Positions 1 to 6,548 of a stretch of DNA of 9,817 bases are shown one piece after another. The DNA lies in assembly GCA_031258335.1 (NCBI GenBank), contig JAIRMY010000066.1, positions 1 through 9,817 of the forward strand, read 5' to 3'. This stretch comes from Spirochaetaceae bacterium (GTDB taxonomy: Bacteria; Spirochaetota; Spirochaetia; Treponematales; Breznakiellaceae). The notes under the pieces are model-generated. The model made no database searches, was not told the DNA's origin, and saw nothing but the letters and a program-made list of their open reading frames with translations. The position numbers and the translations under genes are program-made. Positions within the stretch are counted from its first letter, which is position 1. Each line of letters begins with the position of its first letter.

Positions 1-2
1 GG

Positions 3-695
3 TTGTTTTTACAACAAAACGGAGGAAAAACGCGAAGATTTATACCCCGGTTGCTTGGATGCCGCCTTTTTGACGGACTCAAGGCGGAAGAGCTTGAAAA
101 ACTTCTGCATTGTTTTCACGCCCGCCCGAAAAAATTTGAGAAAGACGCCTATATCTTCATGGAAAATGACGAAATATCCGCTATGGGGATAGTCATTTCA
201 GGGGCGGTTCATTTGGTACGGGATGACTTTTGGGGAAACAGGACCATCATAGCCCGTATTGCCACGGATGAAATTTTCGCCGAATCCTTTGCCTGCGGGA
301 AGGCCGGACGGCTTCCCCTGAGCGCCATTGCCGTTGAAAAAACCGAGGCGCTTTTTATCCACGCGCAAAAGATAAGCGCCCCCTGTGCTTCAGCCTGCCC
401 GTTCCATACACGAATTTTGAACAACATGATTCAGGAACTTGCCGGAAAAAACATCACGCTCATAAATAAAATACAGCATATTACCCAGCGCAGTACAAGG
501 GAAAAACTTATTTCGTATTTATCCGCGGAGGCGCGAAAATCGGGCGCCCCGAGTTTTGACATTCCGTTTAACCGGGAAGAATTGGCTGAATTCCTTTCGG
601 TGGACAGAAGCGCGATGTCTTCTGAACTTGGCCGCATGAAAACGGACGGCCTTTTGACATTCAGAAAGAACCATTTTACCCTCCTAAAAAAATAG
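3..695 (+). CDS. Crp/Fnr-family transcriptional regulator, 5' end uncertain
   Basis: Probable cytoplasmic DNA-binding regulator of the Crp/Fnr superfamily. Counting from a TTG at base 3, residues about 20-122 form the cyclic-nucleotide-binding-type beta-roll (LFDG near 22, a Gly-containing turn near 67, an F-A-E-S segment at 92-95). Residues 134-175 form the long dimerisation helix, with a C-x3-C-P-F-H motif at 128-135 and a KNITLINKI / STREKLISYL pattern typical of this subfamily. Residues 190-217 form the winged helix-turn-helix (FNREELAEFLSVDRSAMSSE). There is no N-terminal Fnr iron-sulphur cysteine cluster, so the effector cannot be told from sequence. The start is unresolved: a GGAGG at 21-25 has no in-frame ATG, GTG or TTG at suitable spacing, and the gene may begin upstream of the window. 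It converges on the XRE gene. No target is visible; a link to the flagellar genes would be speculation. Confidence 0.88.
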   Translation: MFLQQNGGKTRRFIPRLLGCRLFDGLKAEELEKLLHCFHARPKKFEKDAYIFMENDEISAMGIVISGAVHLVRDDFWGNRTIIARIATDEIFAESFACGKAGRLPLSAIAVEKTEALFIHAQKISAPCASACPFHTRILNNMIQELAGKNITLINKIQHITQRSTREKLISYLSAEARKSGAPSFDIPFNREELAEFLSVDRSAMSSELGRMKTDGLLTFRKNHFTLLKK

Positions 696-735
696 CCACT
701 GAAGGCAGAACCCGAAGTCTGTTTTGGGTATGCTA

Positions 736-760
736 CCGCGTCGCACACGCCGCGACGCGG
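736..760. repeat. GC-rich inverted repeat (hairpin 1)
   Basis: Nine-base perfect arms (736-744 CCGCGTCGC and 752-760 GCGACGCGG) enclose a seven-base loop. It lies between two convergent genes and directly abuts a second, longer hairpin. No T-run follows, so it is not a textbook intrinsic terminator. It could be half of a paired terminator or of a REP-like intergenic palindrome. Confidence 0.75.
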
Positions 761-808
761 CTTGCCGCTGTCCGGTGTGCCACTGGCACACCGGACAGCG
801 GGACAAGC
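760..808. terminator. Long near-perfect hairpin, candidate bidirectional terminator or REP-like palindrome
   Basis: Eighteen-base arms (765-782 and 784-801) are perfectly complementary around base 783, so about 17 pairs can form over an ACT loop. The stem extends outward as GCTTG (760-764) with CAAGC (804-808) across a two-base bulge. Its place between the 3' ends of the converging Crp-type and XRE genes fits a transcription stop for both strands. The lack of a clear T-tract and the length of the stem also fit a dispersed intergenic palindrome. The inverted repeat is certain; its role is inferred. Confidence 0.6.
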
Positions 809-854
809 GCAAGGGATAGCAGGGGCGCCAAAATTTAAAAGTATAGACCGCCAA

Positions 855-1232
855 TTACAATTTGTGCGGGTTTTCGCTTAGCGTAACTCCGGTGATTCCC
901 CTTGCTTTGAGTGCGTTTTCAAACTGAATATCGAAATTCCTCTTGATATTTTGTAATTCATGGGCAAATTCGAACTCTGAAATGGCGGTATTTTCATTGC
1001 TCTGAGGTGTACCAGGCAAAAAAAGACTCCAGACCTCTGTTTTAAGGACTACAGCCAGCCGAATAAGCGTTTTGTCACTTACCCATGTGCGGCATCCCTC
1101 AATATCGCCCACCATATTTACCGAAATTTCCGCTTTTTCGGCGAGTTTTTCCTGAGTTATCCCCAAAATCGAACGCCGGTTTTTGATATTGGCGGATAAG
1201 GCCCTTCTTAAATCAAGCTGATCACTGTTCAT
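855..1232 (-). CDS. XRE/Cro-type helix-turn-helix regulator
   Basis: Small cytoplasmic DNA-binding protein of 125 residues. Residues about 10-72 form an HTH_3/XRE five-helix domain, with ANIKNRRSILGITQEKLAEK followed by the recognition-helix region ISVNMVGDIEGCR and the closing SDKTLIRLAVVLKTE. The C-terminal half (about 75-125) is charged, probably helical, and not recognised. I chose the ATG at 1230-1232; an earlier in-frame start at 1277 would add 15 residues but would run through the divergent promoter region. The ribosome-binding site is weak (CGGAA close to the start). It is divergently transcribed from the radical SAM gene and shares its AT-rich composition, so it probably controls that gene and itself through the palindrome at 1265-1303. 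A temperate-element-type regulator is possible, but no phage genes are present here. Confidence 0.85.
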   Translation of the reverse strand: MNSDQLDLRRALSANIKNRRSILGITQEKLAEKAEISVNMVGDIEGCRTWVSDKTLIRLAVVLKTEVWSLFLPGTPQSNENTAISEFEFAHELQNIKRNFDIQFENALKARGITGVTLSENPHKL

Positions 1233-1264
1233 AGTATTCCGTTTAGAAGGATACCTAGTAATAG

Positions 1265-1303
1265 CAAGGGGTAACACTTGAAATTATTGGGTGTTGACCC
1301 TTG
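1265..1303. promoter_or_regulatory. Imperfect palindrome, candidate operator for the XRE regulator
   Basis: CAAGGGGTAACAC (1265-1277) and GTGTTGACCCTTG (1291-1303) are inverted copies matching at 11 of 13 positions, separated by 13 bases. The right arm overlaps the -35 box of the radical SAM promoter, and the left arm lies upstream of the XRE start. A further inverted pair, AACACTTG (1273-1280) and CAAGTGTT (1334-1341), brackets the same promoter. This fits an XRE-type repressor controlling both divergent genes. The repeat is seen; binding is inferred. Confidence 0.6.
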
Positions 1304-1328
1304 ACAATATCAGGTGTATTGCTATACT
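1301..1328 (+). promoter_or_regulatory. Sigma-70 promoter for the radical SAM gene
   Basis: A perfect TTGACA -35 box (1301-1306) and a TATACT -10 box (1323-1328) are separated by 16 bases. They lie about 30 bases upstream of a strong ribosome-binding site and ATG. This is the best-matched sigma-70 promoter in the window. Confidence 0.8.
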
Positions 1329-1359
1329 GATACCAAGTGTTCTTAAAGGAGTTAAACGA

Positions 1360-2775
1360 ATGAGTAATATTTTTGGTCTAGTAAGGTGCAACTATGACAG
1401 TAAGGGAACCGGCGCTATATGCAGTCTCGCTTTGGGTTATCTGTCCTCATATCTGAAGGCGCACGGTCATAAAACACTAATCATTGACGCTTTGAGAGAT
1501 AAACTTAGCCATGCTAAAATTTTAGATATTCTGAAAAAAAACAGTATCAAAGCCGTTGGTTTAACCTGCCTGTCTTTTTACTACAATGATGTAATAGCCC
1601 TGTCAAAATATTTAAAAGGCAATGGTATCAAAGTCATTATTGGGGGAATGCATCCTACATTTTTGCCCTATCAAACGCTTGTTGACAGTGACGCTGATTA
1701 TGTATGCTGCGGAGAAGGCGAGCTTCCTCTGCTTGAATTGGTAAACAACAACATAAGCAATAAATTGAGTTACGGTAAAACTATAAAAGGCATATATTCT
1801 CTTGATGAGTTATCAAACGAAACAACGCCATTTGAAAAAGCGGATATAGTTGAAAATCTTGACGAACTTCCGTTTCCTGATTGGGAACAACTGGAACCCG
1901 CGTCCAAAAAATACTCTGTACACAGCGGTGATGCAAAGATGTATCCGGCTGTTGGAATTTTTACAACAAGGGGTTGTCCGTTTCCTTGCAAATTTTGCGC
2001 CGCCCCTAATTTCTATAACAGAAAACTAAGGACGCGTTCACCGGAAAATGTTATTCAGGAAATAAAGCTGCTAACTGAAAAATTTGGGATAAAGGAAATA
2101 CAGTTTTTGGATGATAATATCACGCACCGGCGTGAACATATTGAAGCAATATGCAAATCAATAGCATCCCAAAACATAAAAATAGCCTGCTGTACGCCTA
2201 ATGGAATAAGGGCTGACAGAATAGATGACGGCATAGTTAAACTCATGAAAAAGGCCGGATGGTACATGACCGGGTTGGGAATAGAGTCCGCAAATGAAAC
2301 TATTCTAAAGAATATCAGGAAATCAGAAACTCTAGACGAAATAAAAAACGCGATTTTGATATTACAAAAAAATCGTATAGATGTGACCGGATTTTTTATT
2401 TTGGGTTTACCAGGGGATACAAGAGAGACGATTCAGGAGACTATAGATTTCGCTTTTTCCTCTAAAATGGAGAAGGCGGGTTTTAATATTTTTAACGTGA
2501 TACCGGGTTCCGATTATTGGGACGAGCTTAGCGGAAGTTTTCAACCGGATTTTGCACGAAGCGATACATTTAATCCCATTTGGACTCCCGAAGGACTAAC
2601 AGCCGAAGAATTAAAGAGTATCCAAGCAAACGCCATTCGTAAATTTTACATACGCATTCTGCCATTTATTAATCGTTTACGCAAATTAACTTTTAACAAT
2701 CTTTACAAAAATCTCATGCTGAAATTTCAGGCTTTATTCTTTACGATGTTTTCTGAGACGCGAAAACGGCGGTAA
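1360..2775 (+). CDS. Cobalamin (B12)-binding domain radical SAM protein
   Basis: Likely class B (cobalamin-dependent) radical SAM enzyme of 471 residues; substrate unknown. Residues about 10-130 resemble a B12-binding Rossmann domain (GHKTLIID at 36-43, KAVGLTC at 64-70, VIIGGMHPT at 92-100, YVCCGEGE at 114-121). The radical SAM core follows, with the cluster-binding C-x3-C-x2-C at C206, C210 and C213, then FLDDNIT near 249-255, the GLGIESAN segment at 305-312, and FFILGLPGDT near 345-354. The C-terminal 60 residues (LTAEELKSIQANAIRKFY and beyond) resemble the tail common in BchE/P-methylase-like enzymes. The ATG at 1360 is chosen because AAAGGAG (1345-1351) lies eight bases upstream; an upstream in-frame start at 1291 would begin before the promoter. 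It is AT-richer than the flagellar genes, suggesting horizontal acquisition with the XRE gene. A peptide, lipid or tetrapyrrole substrate cannot be decided from sequence. Confidence 0.9.
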   Translation: MSNIFGLVRCNYDSKGTGAICSLALGYLSSYLKAHGHKTLIIDALRDKLSHAKILDILKKNSIKAVGLTCLSFYYNDVIALSKYLKGNGIKVIIGGMHPTFLPYQTLVDSDADYVCCGEGELPLLELVNNNISNKLSYGKTIKGIYSLDELSNETTPFEKADIVENLDELPFPDWEQLEPASKKYSVHSGDAKMYPAVGIFTTRGCPFPCKFCAAPNFYNRKLRTRSPENVIQEIKLLTEKFGIKEIQFLDDNITHRREHIEAICKSIASQNIKIACCTPNGIRADRIDDGIVKLMKKAGWYMTGLGIESANETILKNIRKSETLDEIKNAILILQKNRIDVTGFFILGLPGDTRETIQETIDFAFSSKMEKAGFNIFNVIPGSDYWDELSGSFQPDFARSDTFNPIWTPEGLTAEELKSIQANAIRKFYIRILPFINRLRKLTFNNLYKNLMLKFQALFFTMFSETRKRR

Positions 2776-2807
2776 GGCGCGGCGGTGGGCCGCACCGGCG
2801 GCGCGCC
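2776..2807 (+). terminator. GC-rich hairpin immediately after the radical SAM stop
   Basis: GGCGCG (2776-2781) pairs with CGCGCC (2802-2807), and inside it CGGTG (2783-2787) pairs with CACCG (2793-2797). The structure starts at the base after the stop codon. There is no T-tract, so termination is inferred from position and stability only. Base composition shifts sharply to GC-rich here. Confidence 0.4.
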
Positions 2808-3003
2808 TGACACGCGGGTCGGGGCAGCGTTCTGCGGCGGAGATGTTCATCCTCATCTGGCAAAACGCCGCAACAGCCGGAACCTTACACACGGAAAATT
2901 ACTTAAACGCGGACGTCTATACGCCGAAATTCTATTATATGCATTCTTGCGGAAGCTGACGGAACAGCTCCGGTAACCCAAATGAACACGGATTGTCATT
3001 TTT
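2808..3003. other. Intergenic stretch with no convincing gene
   Basis: This stretch between the radical SAM gene and the fliK ribosome-binding site holds only short ORFs without well-spaced ribosome-binding sites or recognisable domains. In spirochaete fla operons the position upstream of fliK is normally occupied by another flagellar gene such as fliJ; I could not see a remnant of one. The one element of note is the candidate sigma-28 promoter at 2904-2930. Confidence 0.5.
2904..2930 (+). promoter_or_regulatory. Candidate sigma-28 (FliA-type) promoter upstream of fliK
   Basis: TAAA (2904-2907), a 15-base spacer and GCCGAAAT (2923-2930) match the flagellar sigma-28 pattern TAAA-N15-GCCGATAA in spacing, in the full TAAA core and in six of eight -10 bases. 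It lies about 90 bases upstream of the fliK start, at the point where the flagellar run begins. The four bases after TAAA do not match the extended enteric -35 box. Function is inferred. Confidence 0.5.
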
Positions 3004-3017
3004 GAGGAGGCAGGGCA

Positions 3018-4586
3018 GTGTTGACCCAGTCCCTATTTAGTCCGTCTGATTTTTTAATCACGCAGACTGAGCCCGCTTCGCGCGCTACGGATATGTTTTC
3101 CAACGCTATGACGGCGGAAATACAGGAAACCACTAAATTTTCAGAATACCTTGCCGCGCTGGATAAAAAGTTGGAAGGCGCGGACGAAGATGCCCCTGTC
3201 AGGGACGAAGAGCCTGCCGCCACCGTTGAAAACGGGACGGACGATGAGGAGAAGACTGCCGCCGCAGAGAACATTGTCGTTAAACACAACTACCTCATGG
3301 AAATCGCAGGCGTGGCGCATGGTGAAGCGGAAGCGGCGGACACGGCAGAGGTTACGGTGGATGCTGAGGCGCTTCCGGTGGACACGGTGACGGATACGAT
3401 GGCGGTTACTACGGACACGGCGGCGCTTCCGGCGTATACTGGCGATACGGACGGTTTGAAAGACGCCGGCATAGTAGACGTGCCCTTGTTCAACAAAACG
3501 GCGGAGGAACCGGTCTTACGTTTGGCGGAAGCCCTGCCTTCGCCGGAAAAAAGCGGCGCGGCGGGCGAAGTCAAAACACCTCCCTTAGACAGCGATGAAA
3601 AGACTGAAACCGCGCCGAAAGAATCAGGCGGTATCAAGCTCTTCAACGCAAGTGACGGGATATACATAGACGAAAAAACGCCGGAAATCGAGACAAGGCT
3701 TGCTGGGGATGCCGGAGCAGAGGAAGCCGGGGCGGAAATCATGGAAAAAGCCGCTCCTTCCAATAAAAAAAATGCCGCACTAAAGGCGGACGGCGGTAAC
3801 ACCTTGGCGCCGGCGGCGGAGGATTATACCGGTACTACCGGCGTTTTGGTACAGACGGCGGCGCGGGAAAAGAGCGGCTATACCCGGTCGGACGGTGAAA
3901 AGAAGCCTAATGCGGAACGGGCAAAGCGGAATATGGCGGGAGGGCGTGTTGAGGCAAGCGGACCGGCGCATAACGGCGCTGCGGAAGGCGCGGCGCCAGT
4001 GCGGGAAGCGGTACGGGTGAGCGCCGCGCCCGAAGCGGAAATCACGGTGAATCTTCGCGGCGGCGAACCGCGCAACGCGGCGGCGGGTGAGCAGGGCGGC
4101 GGCGCGGGAGGGATGAAACCCGCCGCCTCGTTTGAAACCTTTCTCGCCCGCGAGCTTAACCAAAACCTGAACGGCGACATTGTACGGCAGGCCCAGGTGC
4201 TGCTCCGCGAAGGCGGCGAGGGTACGATACGGCTTTCCCTAAAGCCGGAATCGCTGGGCAAGGTCAAGATACGCCTTGAAATGGCCGAAAACAAGATAAC
4301 GGGAAAGATAGTCGTGGAAAGTGGAGAGGCGTTGCGCGCCTTTGAACACGAGATGGAGTCTTTGGAACAGACTTTCCGCGGCGAAGGTTTTGACGGGGCT
4401 AGCCTCAGCCTGGAGCTTGCCGAACATCAGGAGCCGGGCGGCGGTGAAGACGGTTGGCGGCGTCCAGCCGCGTATGCCAAACGTCCTTTTCGTGTCGGAA
4501 GCAATGTGTTAAACCCGCTACCGGGCGCCGGCGGCGTGTACTTTGGAACGGAATATACGGCAAAACAGGTAAATGTTTTGGTTTAG
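3018..4586 (+). CDS. fliK: Flagellar hook-length control protein FliK
   Basis: FliK is the secreted ruler that measures the hook and switches the export apparatus from hook to filament substrates. The 522-residue protein has a long, low-complexity Ala/Glu/Thr/Asp-rich N-terminal and central region (about 50-360), expected to be extended or disordered. A conserved C-terminal Flg_hook domain lies at about 370-470, recognised by the LSLKPESLGKVKIRLEMAEN motif and the following ITGKIVVES and LEQTFRGEGF segments. A GTG start at 3018 is chosen because GAGGAGG (3004-3010) sits seven bases upstream. The central region contains a tandem 18-residue duplication (residues 108-143). The stop at 4584-4586 overlaps the flgD ribosome-binding site, showing a tight operon. 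In Treponema pallidum the gene at this place was first named tap1. Confidence 0.92.
   Translation: MLTQSLFSPSDFLITQTEPASRATDMFSNAMTAEIQETTKFSEYLAALDKKLEGADEDAPVRDEEPAATVENGTDDEEKTAAAENIVVKHNYLMEIAGVAHGEAEAADTAEVTVDAEALPVDTVTDTMAVTTDTAALPAYTGDTDGLKDAGIVDVPLFNKTAEEPVLRLAEALPSPEKSGAAGEVKTPPLDSDEKTETAPKESGGIKLFNASDGIYIDEKTPEIETRLAGDAGAEEAGAEIMEKAAPSNKKNAALKADGGNTLAPAAEDYTGTTGVLVQTAAREKSGYTRSDGEKKPNAERAKRNMAGGRVEASGPAHNGAAEGAAPVREAVRVSAAPEAEITVNLRGGEPRNAAAGEQGGGAGGMKPAASFETFLARELNQNLNGDIVRQAQVLLREGGEGTIRLSLKPESLGKVKIRLEMAENKITGKIVVESGEALRAFEHEMESLEQTFRGEGFDGASLSLELAEHQEPGGGEDGWRRPAAYAKRPFRVGSNVLNPLPGAGGVYFGTEYTAKQVNVLV
3339..3446 (+). repeat. Tandem 54-base duplication inside fliK
   Basis: Two adjacent 18-codon units (3339-3392 and 3393-3446) encode related segments sharing the pattern D-T-x2-V-T-x-D-x2-A-L-P (residues 108-125 and 126-143). 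The copies have diverged, but identical DNA stretches such as GCGCTTCCGG remain. Such repeats are expected to change the length of a ruler protein in fixed steps. Confidence 0.65.
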
Positions 4587-4595
4587 GAGATTAGT

Positions 4596-5033
4596 ATGGA
4601 TATTAACACGAGTTTAAACGCGAAGGAAAGGCTTGAGACAAATCGTTTTGTCAACGAATTTAACGCGAAAATCACAGGCGGCAAGACCACAAACCAGAGT
4701 TTGGGCAGGGATGACTTCCTCAAACTCTTGATAACCCAGCTTTCGTATCAGGATCCGACGGCGCCTATGGAGGATAAAGAATTCATAGCGCAGATGGCTC
4801 AGTTTTCATCGCTGGAACAGATGACGAACATGGCGGGCGATTTTTCACGGCTGGCGGAAATCATCACCGGCAACGAGGCGGCGTCTGCTATCGGAAAATC
4901 TGTGGAAATTCTCGAAGGCGAAAATACGGTGCAGGGGACGGTAAAGGCTGTAACACGGGGCGGGCCTCCGCAGATACTGGTGAACGGAAACTATTACCAG
5001 TGGAGTCAGGTAACAAAAATTTTTGAGGAATGA
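4596..5033 (+). CDS. flgD: Flagellar hook assembly scaffold FlgD
   Basis: FlgD is the hook cap that guides polymerisation of FlgE at the rod tip. The 145-residue protein has the characteristic N-terminal motif: DFLKLLITQLSYQDPTAPM at about 43-61, then FIAQMAQFSSLEQM. The C-terminal part (about 100-145) holds a short beta-rich segment ending in NGNYYQWSQVTKI. It is shorter than enteric FlgD (about 230 residues) and seems to lack the Ig-like domain, as I would expect for spirochaete FlgD. The ATG at 4596 follows AGGAGA (4585-4590), which overlaps the fliK stop. It is followed after 14 bases by flgE. Confidence 0.95.
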   Translation: MDINTSLNAKERLETNRFVNEFNAKITGGKTTNQSLGRDDFLKLLITQLSYQDPTAPMEDKEFIAQMAQFSSLEQMTNMAGDFSRLAEIITGNEAASAIGKSVEILEGENTVQGTVKAVTRGGPPQILVNGNYYQWSQVTKIFEE

Positions 5034-5047
5034 GGGGGTAACGCTTT

Positions 5048-6454
5048 ATGATGAGATCATTATTTTCCGGTGTATCCGGTTTGCAGAATCATCAAACCAG
5101 AATGGACGTTGTAGGCAACAACATTGCCAACATCAACACCACCGGTTTCAAGAAAGGGCGGGTGAACTTTCAGGATATGCTGTACCAGCAGTTGCAGGGC
5201 GCGGCGCGTCCGACTGAAGAGGTTGGCGGCGTAAACCCGAAAGAAGTCGGTCTCGGCATGGCTATAGCGGCTATAGACACCATACACACGCAGGGATCCC
5301 TGCAATCTACGGGAAACGGCACGGATCTCGCCATCTCGGGACAGGGATTCTTTGTCCTTGCCGAAGGGAACAATCAGCTTTATACACGGGCGGGCGCTTT
5401 CGGACTGGATAACGAGGGGACACTGGTAAACCCGGCCAACGGCATGAAGGTACAGGGCTGGATGGCGGAGGATGTAAACGGCGTTACGCTGCTTGAAGTG
5501 TCCCGCGATGTTGGAGACATCACTATACCCATAGGCGGCAAGGACCCAGCACGCGCCACGAGCCTCATCGAATTCGCCTGTAACCTGGACAAGCGGACGC
5601 CCTTCATACCTGAAGGCGCGGACGAGGCGGCGATACGGCAGGGAACTTGGAATACCCAGATAGAAATTTACGATACGTTTGGCGAGATACACATTTTACA
5701 AACTACATTTACCCGTGTGCCGGATACGGCGAACAGTTGGACGGTCGCCGTAGCGGTTGATCCACAGGCGGAAGCGCCGACAAACACCGCCGTAGGGCTT
5801 GGCGAAGCCGCGCCCGCGGCGGGAGGGGCCGCGGTTTACACGGTAAACTTTGACAACAACGGCACGATCGTAAGCGCGGTAGACGCGGACGGCAACGTTT
5901 CCGGCGGAGACGCAGGCGGGCAGGTCGTGATGAACGTCGCCTACGATGTCCCCGCCACCGATCCGGACGCGGACGGAGCGCCGGTGCGCCAGCTTTTTAC
6001 GCTGGATATGGGGGATGTAGGCGGGTTTACCCGCGCCTTGACCCAGTTTGCCGAGTCCAGTTCGTCCAAGGCGGTAACGCAGAACGGCTATACCATGGGA
6101 TACCTTGAGAGCTTTAAGATAGACCAGAGCGGCGTGATAACCGGCGTTTACACAAACGGAACGAACCGTGCGCTGGCGCAGATAGCGCTTGCGACCTTTA
6201 CGAATCAGGGCGGGCTTGAAAAGAACGGCGATACGGCGTTTGTCGTGTCCAGCAACTCAGGCAACGCCAACATAGGGCCGTCAGGCATAGCCGGAAGGGG
6301 CAAGATAATCTCCGGTACATTGGAGATGTCCAACGTGGATATGGCCGCCGAATTTACCGACATGATAGTTACCCAGCGCGGTTTTCAGGCGAACAGCCGC
6401 ACCATACAGACCGCCGACCAACTGTTGCAAGAGGTGCTGACTCTGAAACGCTAA
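5048..6454 (+). CDS. flgE: Flagellar hook protein FlgE
   Basis: Structural subunit of the periplasmic flagellar hook. The 468-residue protein opens with the axial-protein motif (GLQNHQTRMDVVGNNIANIN, about 11-30, then TTGFKKGRVNFQDML). It has the FlgE/F/G signature GTDLAISGQGFFVL at about 91-104 and closes with the C-terminal heptad region (SNVDMAAEFTDMIVTQRGFQ, then NSRTIQTADQLLQEVLTLKR). Lys165, Cys178 and Asn179 lie at the positions reported for the self-catalysed lysinoalanine cross-link between neighbouring subunits in Treponema denticola, so the same cross-link is expected here. The variable central region (about 250-320) is rich in Gly, Ala and Asp. GAGGGGGT (5032-5039) is the ribosome-binding site; a second ATG follows directly at 5051 and either could be used. 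Confidence 0.96.
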   Translation: MMRSLFSGVSGLQNHQTRMDVVGNNIANINTTGFKKGRVNFQDMLYQQLQGAARPTEEVGGVNPKEVGLGMAIAAIDTIHTQGSLQSTGNGTDLAISGQGFFVLAEGNNQLYTRAGAFGLDNEGTLVNPANGMKVQGWMAEDVNGVTLLEVSRDVGDITIPIGGKDPARATSLIEFACNLDKRTPFIPEGADEAAIRQGTWNTQIEIYDTFGEIHILQTTFTRVPDTANSWTVAVAVDPQAEAPTNTAVGLGEAAPAAGGAAVYTVNFDNNGTIVSAVDADGNVSGGDAGGQVVMNVAYDVPATDPDADGAPVRQLFTLDMGDVGGFTRALTQFAESSSSKAVTQNGYTMGYLESFKIDQSGVITGVYTNGTNRALAQIALATFTNQGGLEKNGDTAFVVSSNSGNANIGPSGIAGRGKIISGTLEMSNVDMAAEFTDMIVTQRGFQANSRTIQTADQLLQEVLTLKR

Positions 6455-6474
6455 ACACTAGATTAAACTAACGC

Positions 6475-6510
6475 TTGACATTCAGGCTATAATGTATTAC
6501 GGTTTGTAAT
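6475..6510 (+). promoter_or_regulatory. Candidate internal promoter and operator of the toxin-antitoxin pair
   Basis: In the 94-base flgE-antitoxin gap lie a perfect TTGACA (6475-6480) and a perfect TATAAT (6488-6493). They are only seven bases apart, so they cannot act together as a normal -35/-10 pair. TATAAT may work as a stand-alone -10 with a poor -35 further upstream. Just downstream, ATTAC (6496-6500) and GTAAT (6506-6510) form a small inverted repeat that could bind the ribbon-helix-helix antitoxin. Confidence 0.5.
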
Positions 6511-6548
6511 GAGCCTTCGTTGCGGGGGCCTCGTTCTGTGAGGTAACA

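Noticed and set aside
1291..1359. Upstream in-frame start for the radical SAM gene
   Set aside because: It would place the first codon before the -35 and -10 boxes; the ATG at 1360 has a strong, well-spaced ribosome-binding site.
2843..2959. 38-codon frame ending in H-S-C-G-S, considered as a peptide substrate for the radical SAM enzyme
   Set aside because: GGAG directly abuts the ATG with no usable spacing, the base composition differs from the radical SAM gene, and no leader or core pattern of a known modified peptide is visible.
2785..2976. 63-codon frame between the radical SAM gene and fliK
   Set aside because: No ribosome-binding site and no recognisable protein; the start lies within the GC-rich hairpin after the radical SAM gene.
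3018..3027. Ten-base match GTGTTGACCC shared with 1291-1300, considered as a shared operator
   Set aside because: Matches of this length are expected by chance in a window this size, and the copy here is simply the fliK start codon region.
3290..4294. Several - strand open frames (127-170 codons) inside fliK
   Set aside because: They are Ala/Ser/Arg-rich mirror images of the low-complexity fliK sequence with no ribosome-binding site or domain.
5060..5692. 210-codon open frame on the - strand inside flgE
   Set aside because: It lies wholly within the clearly conserved flgE frame, resembles no family, and is best explained by the codon bias of flgE.
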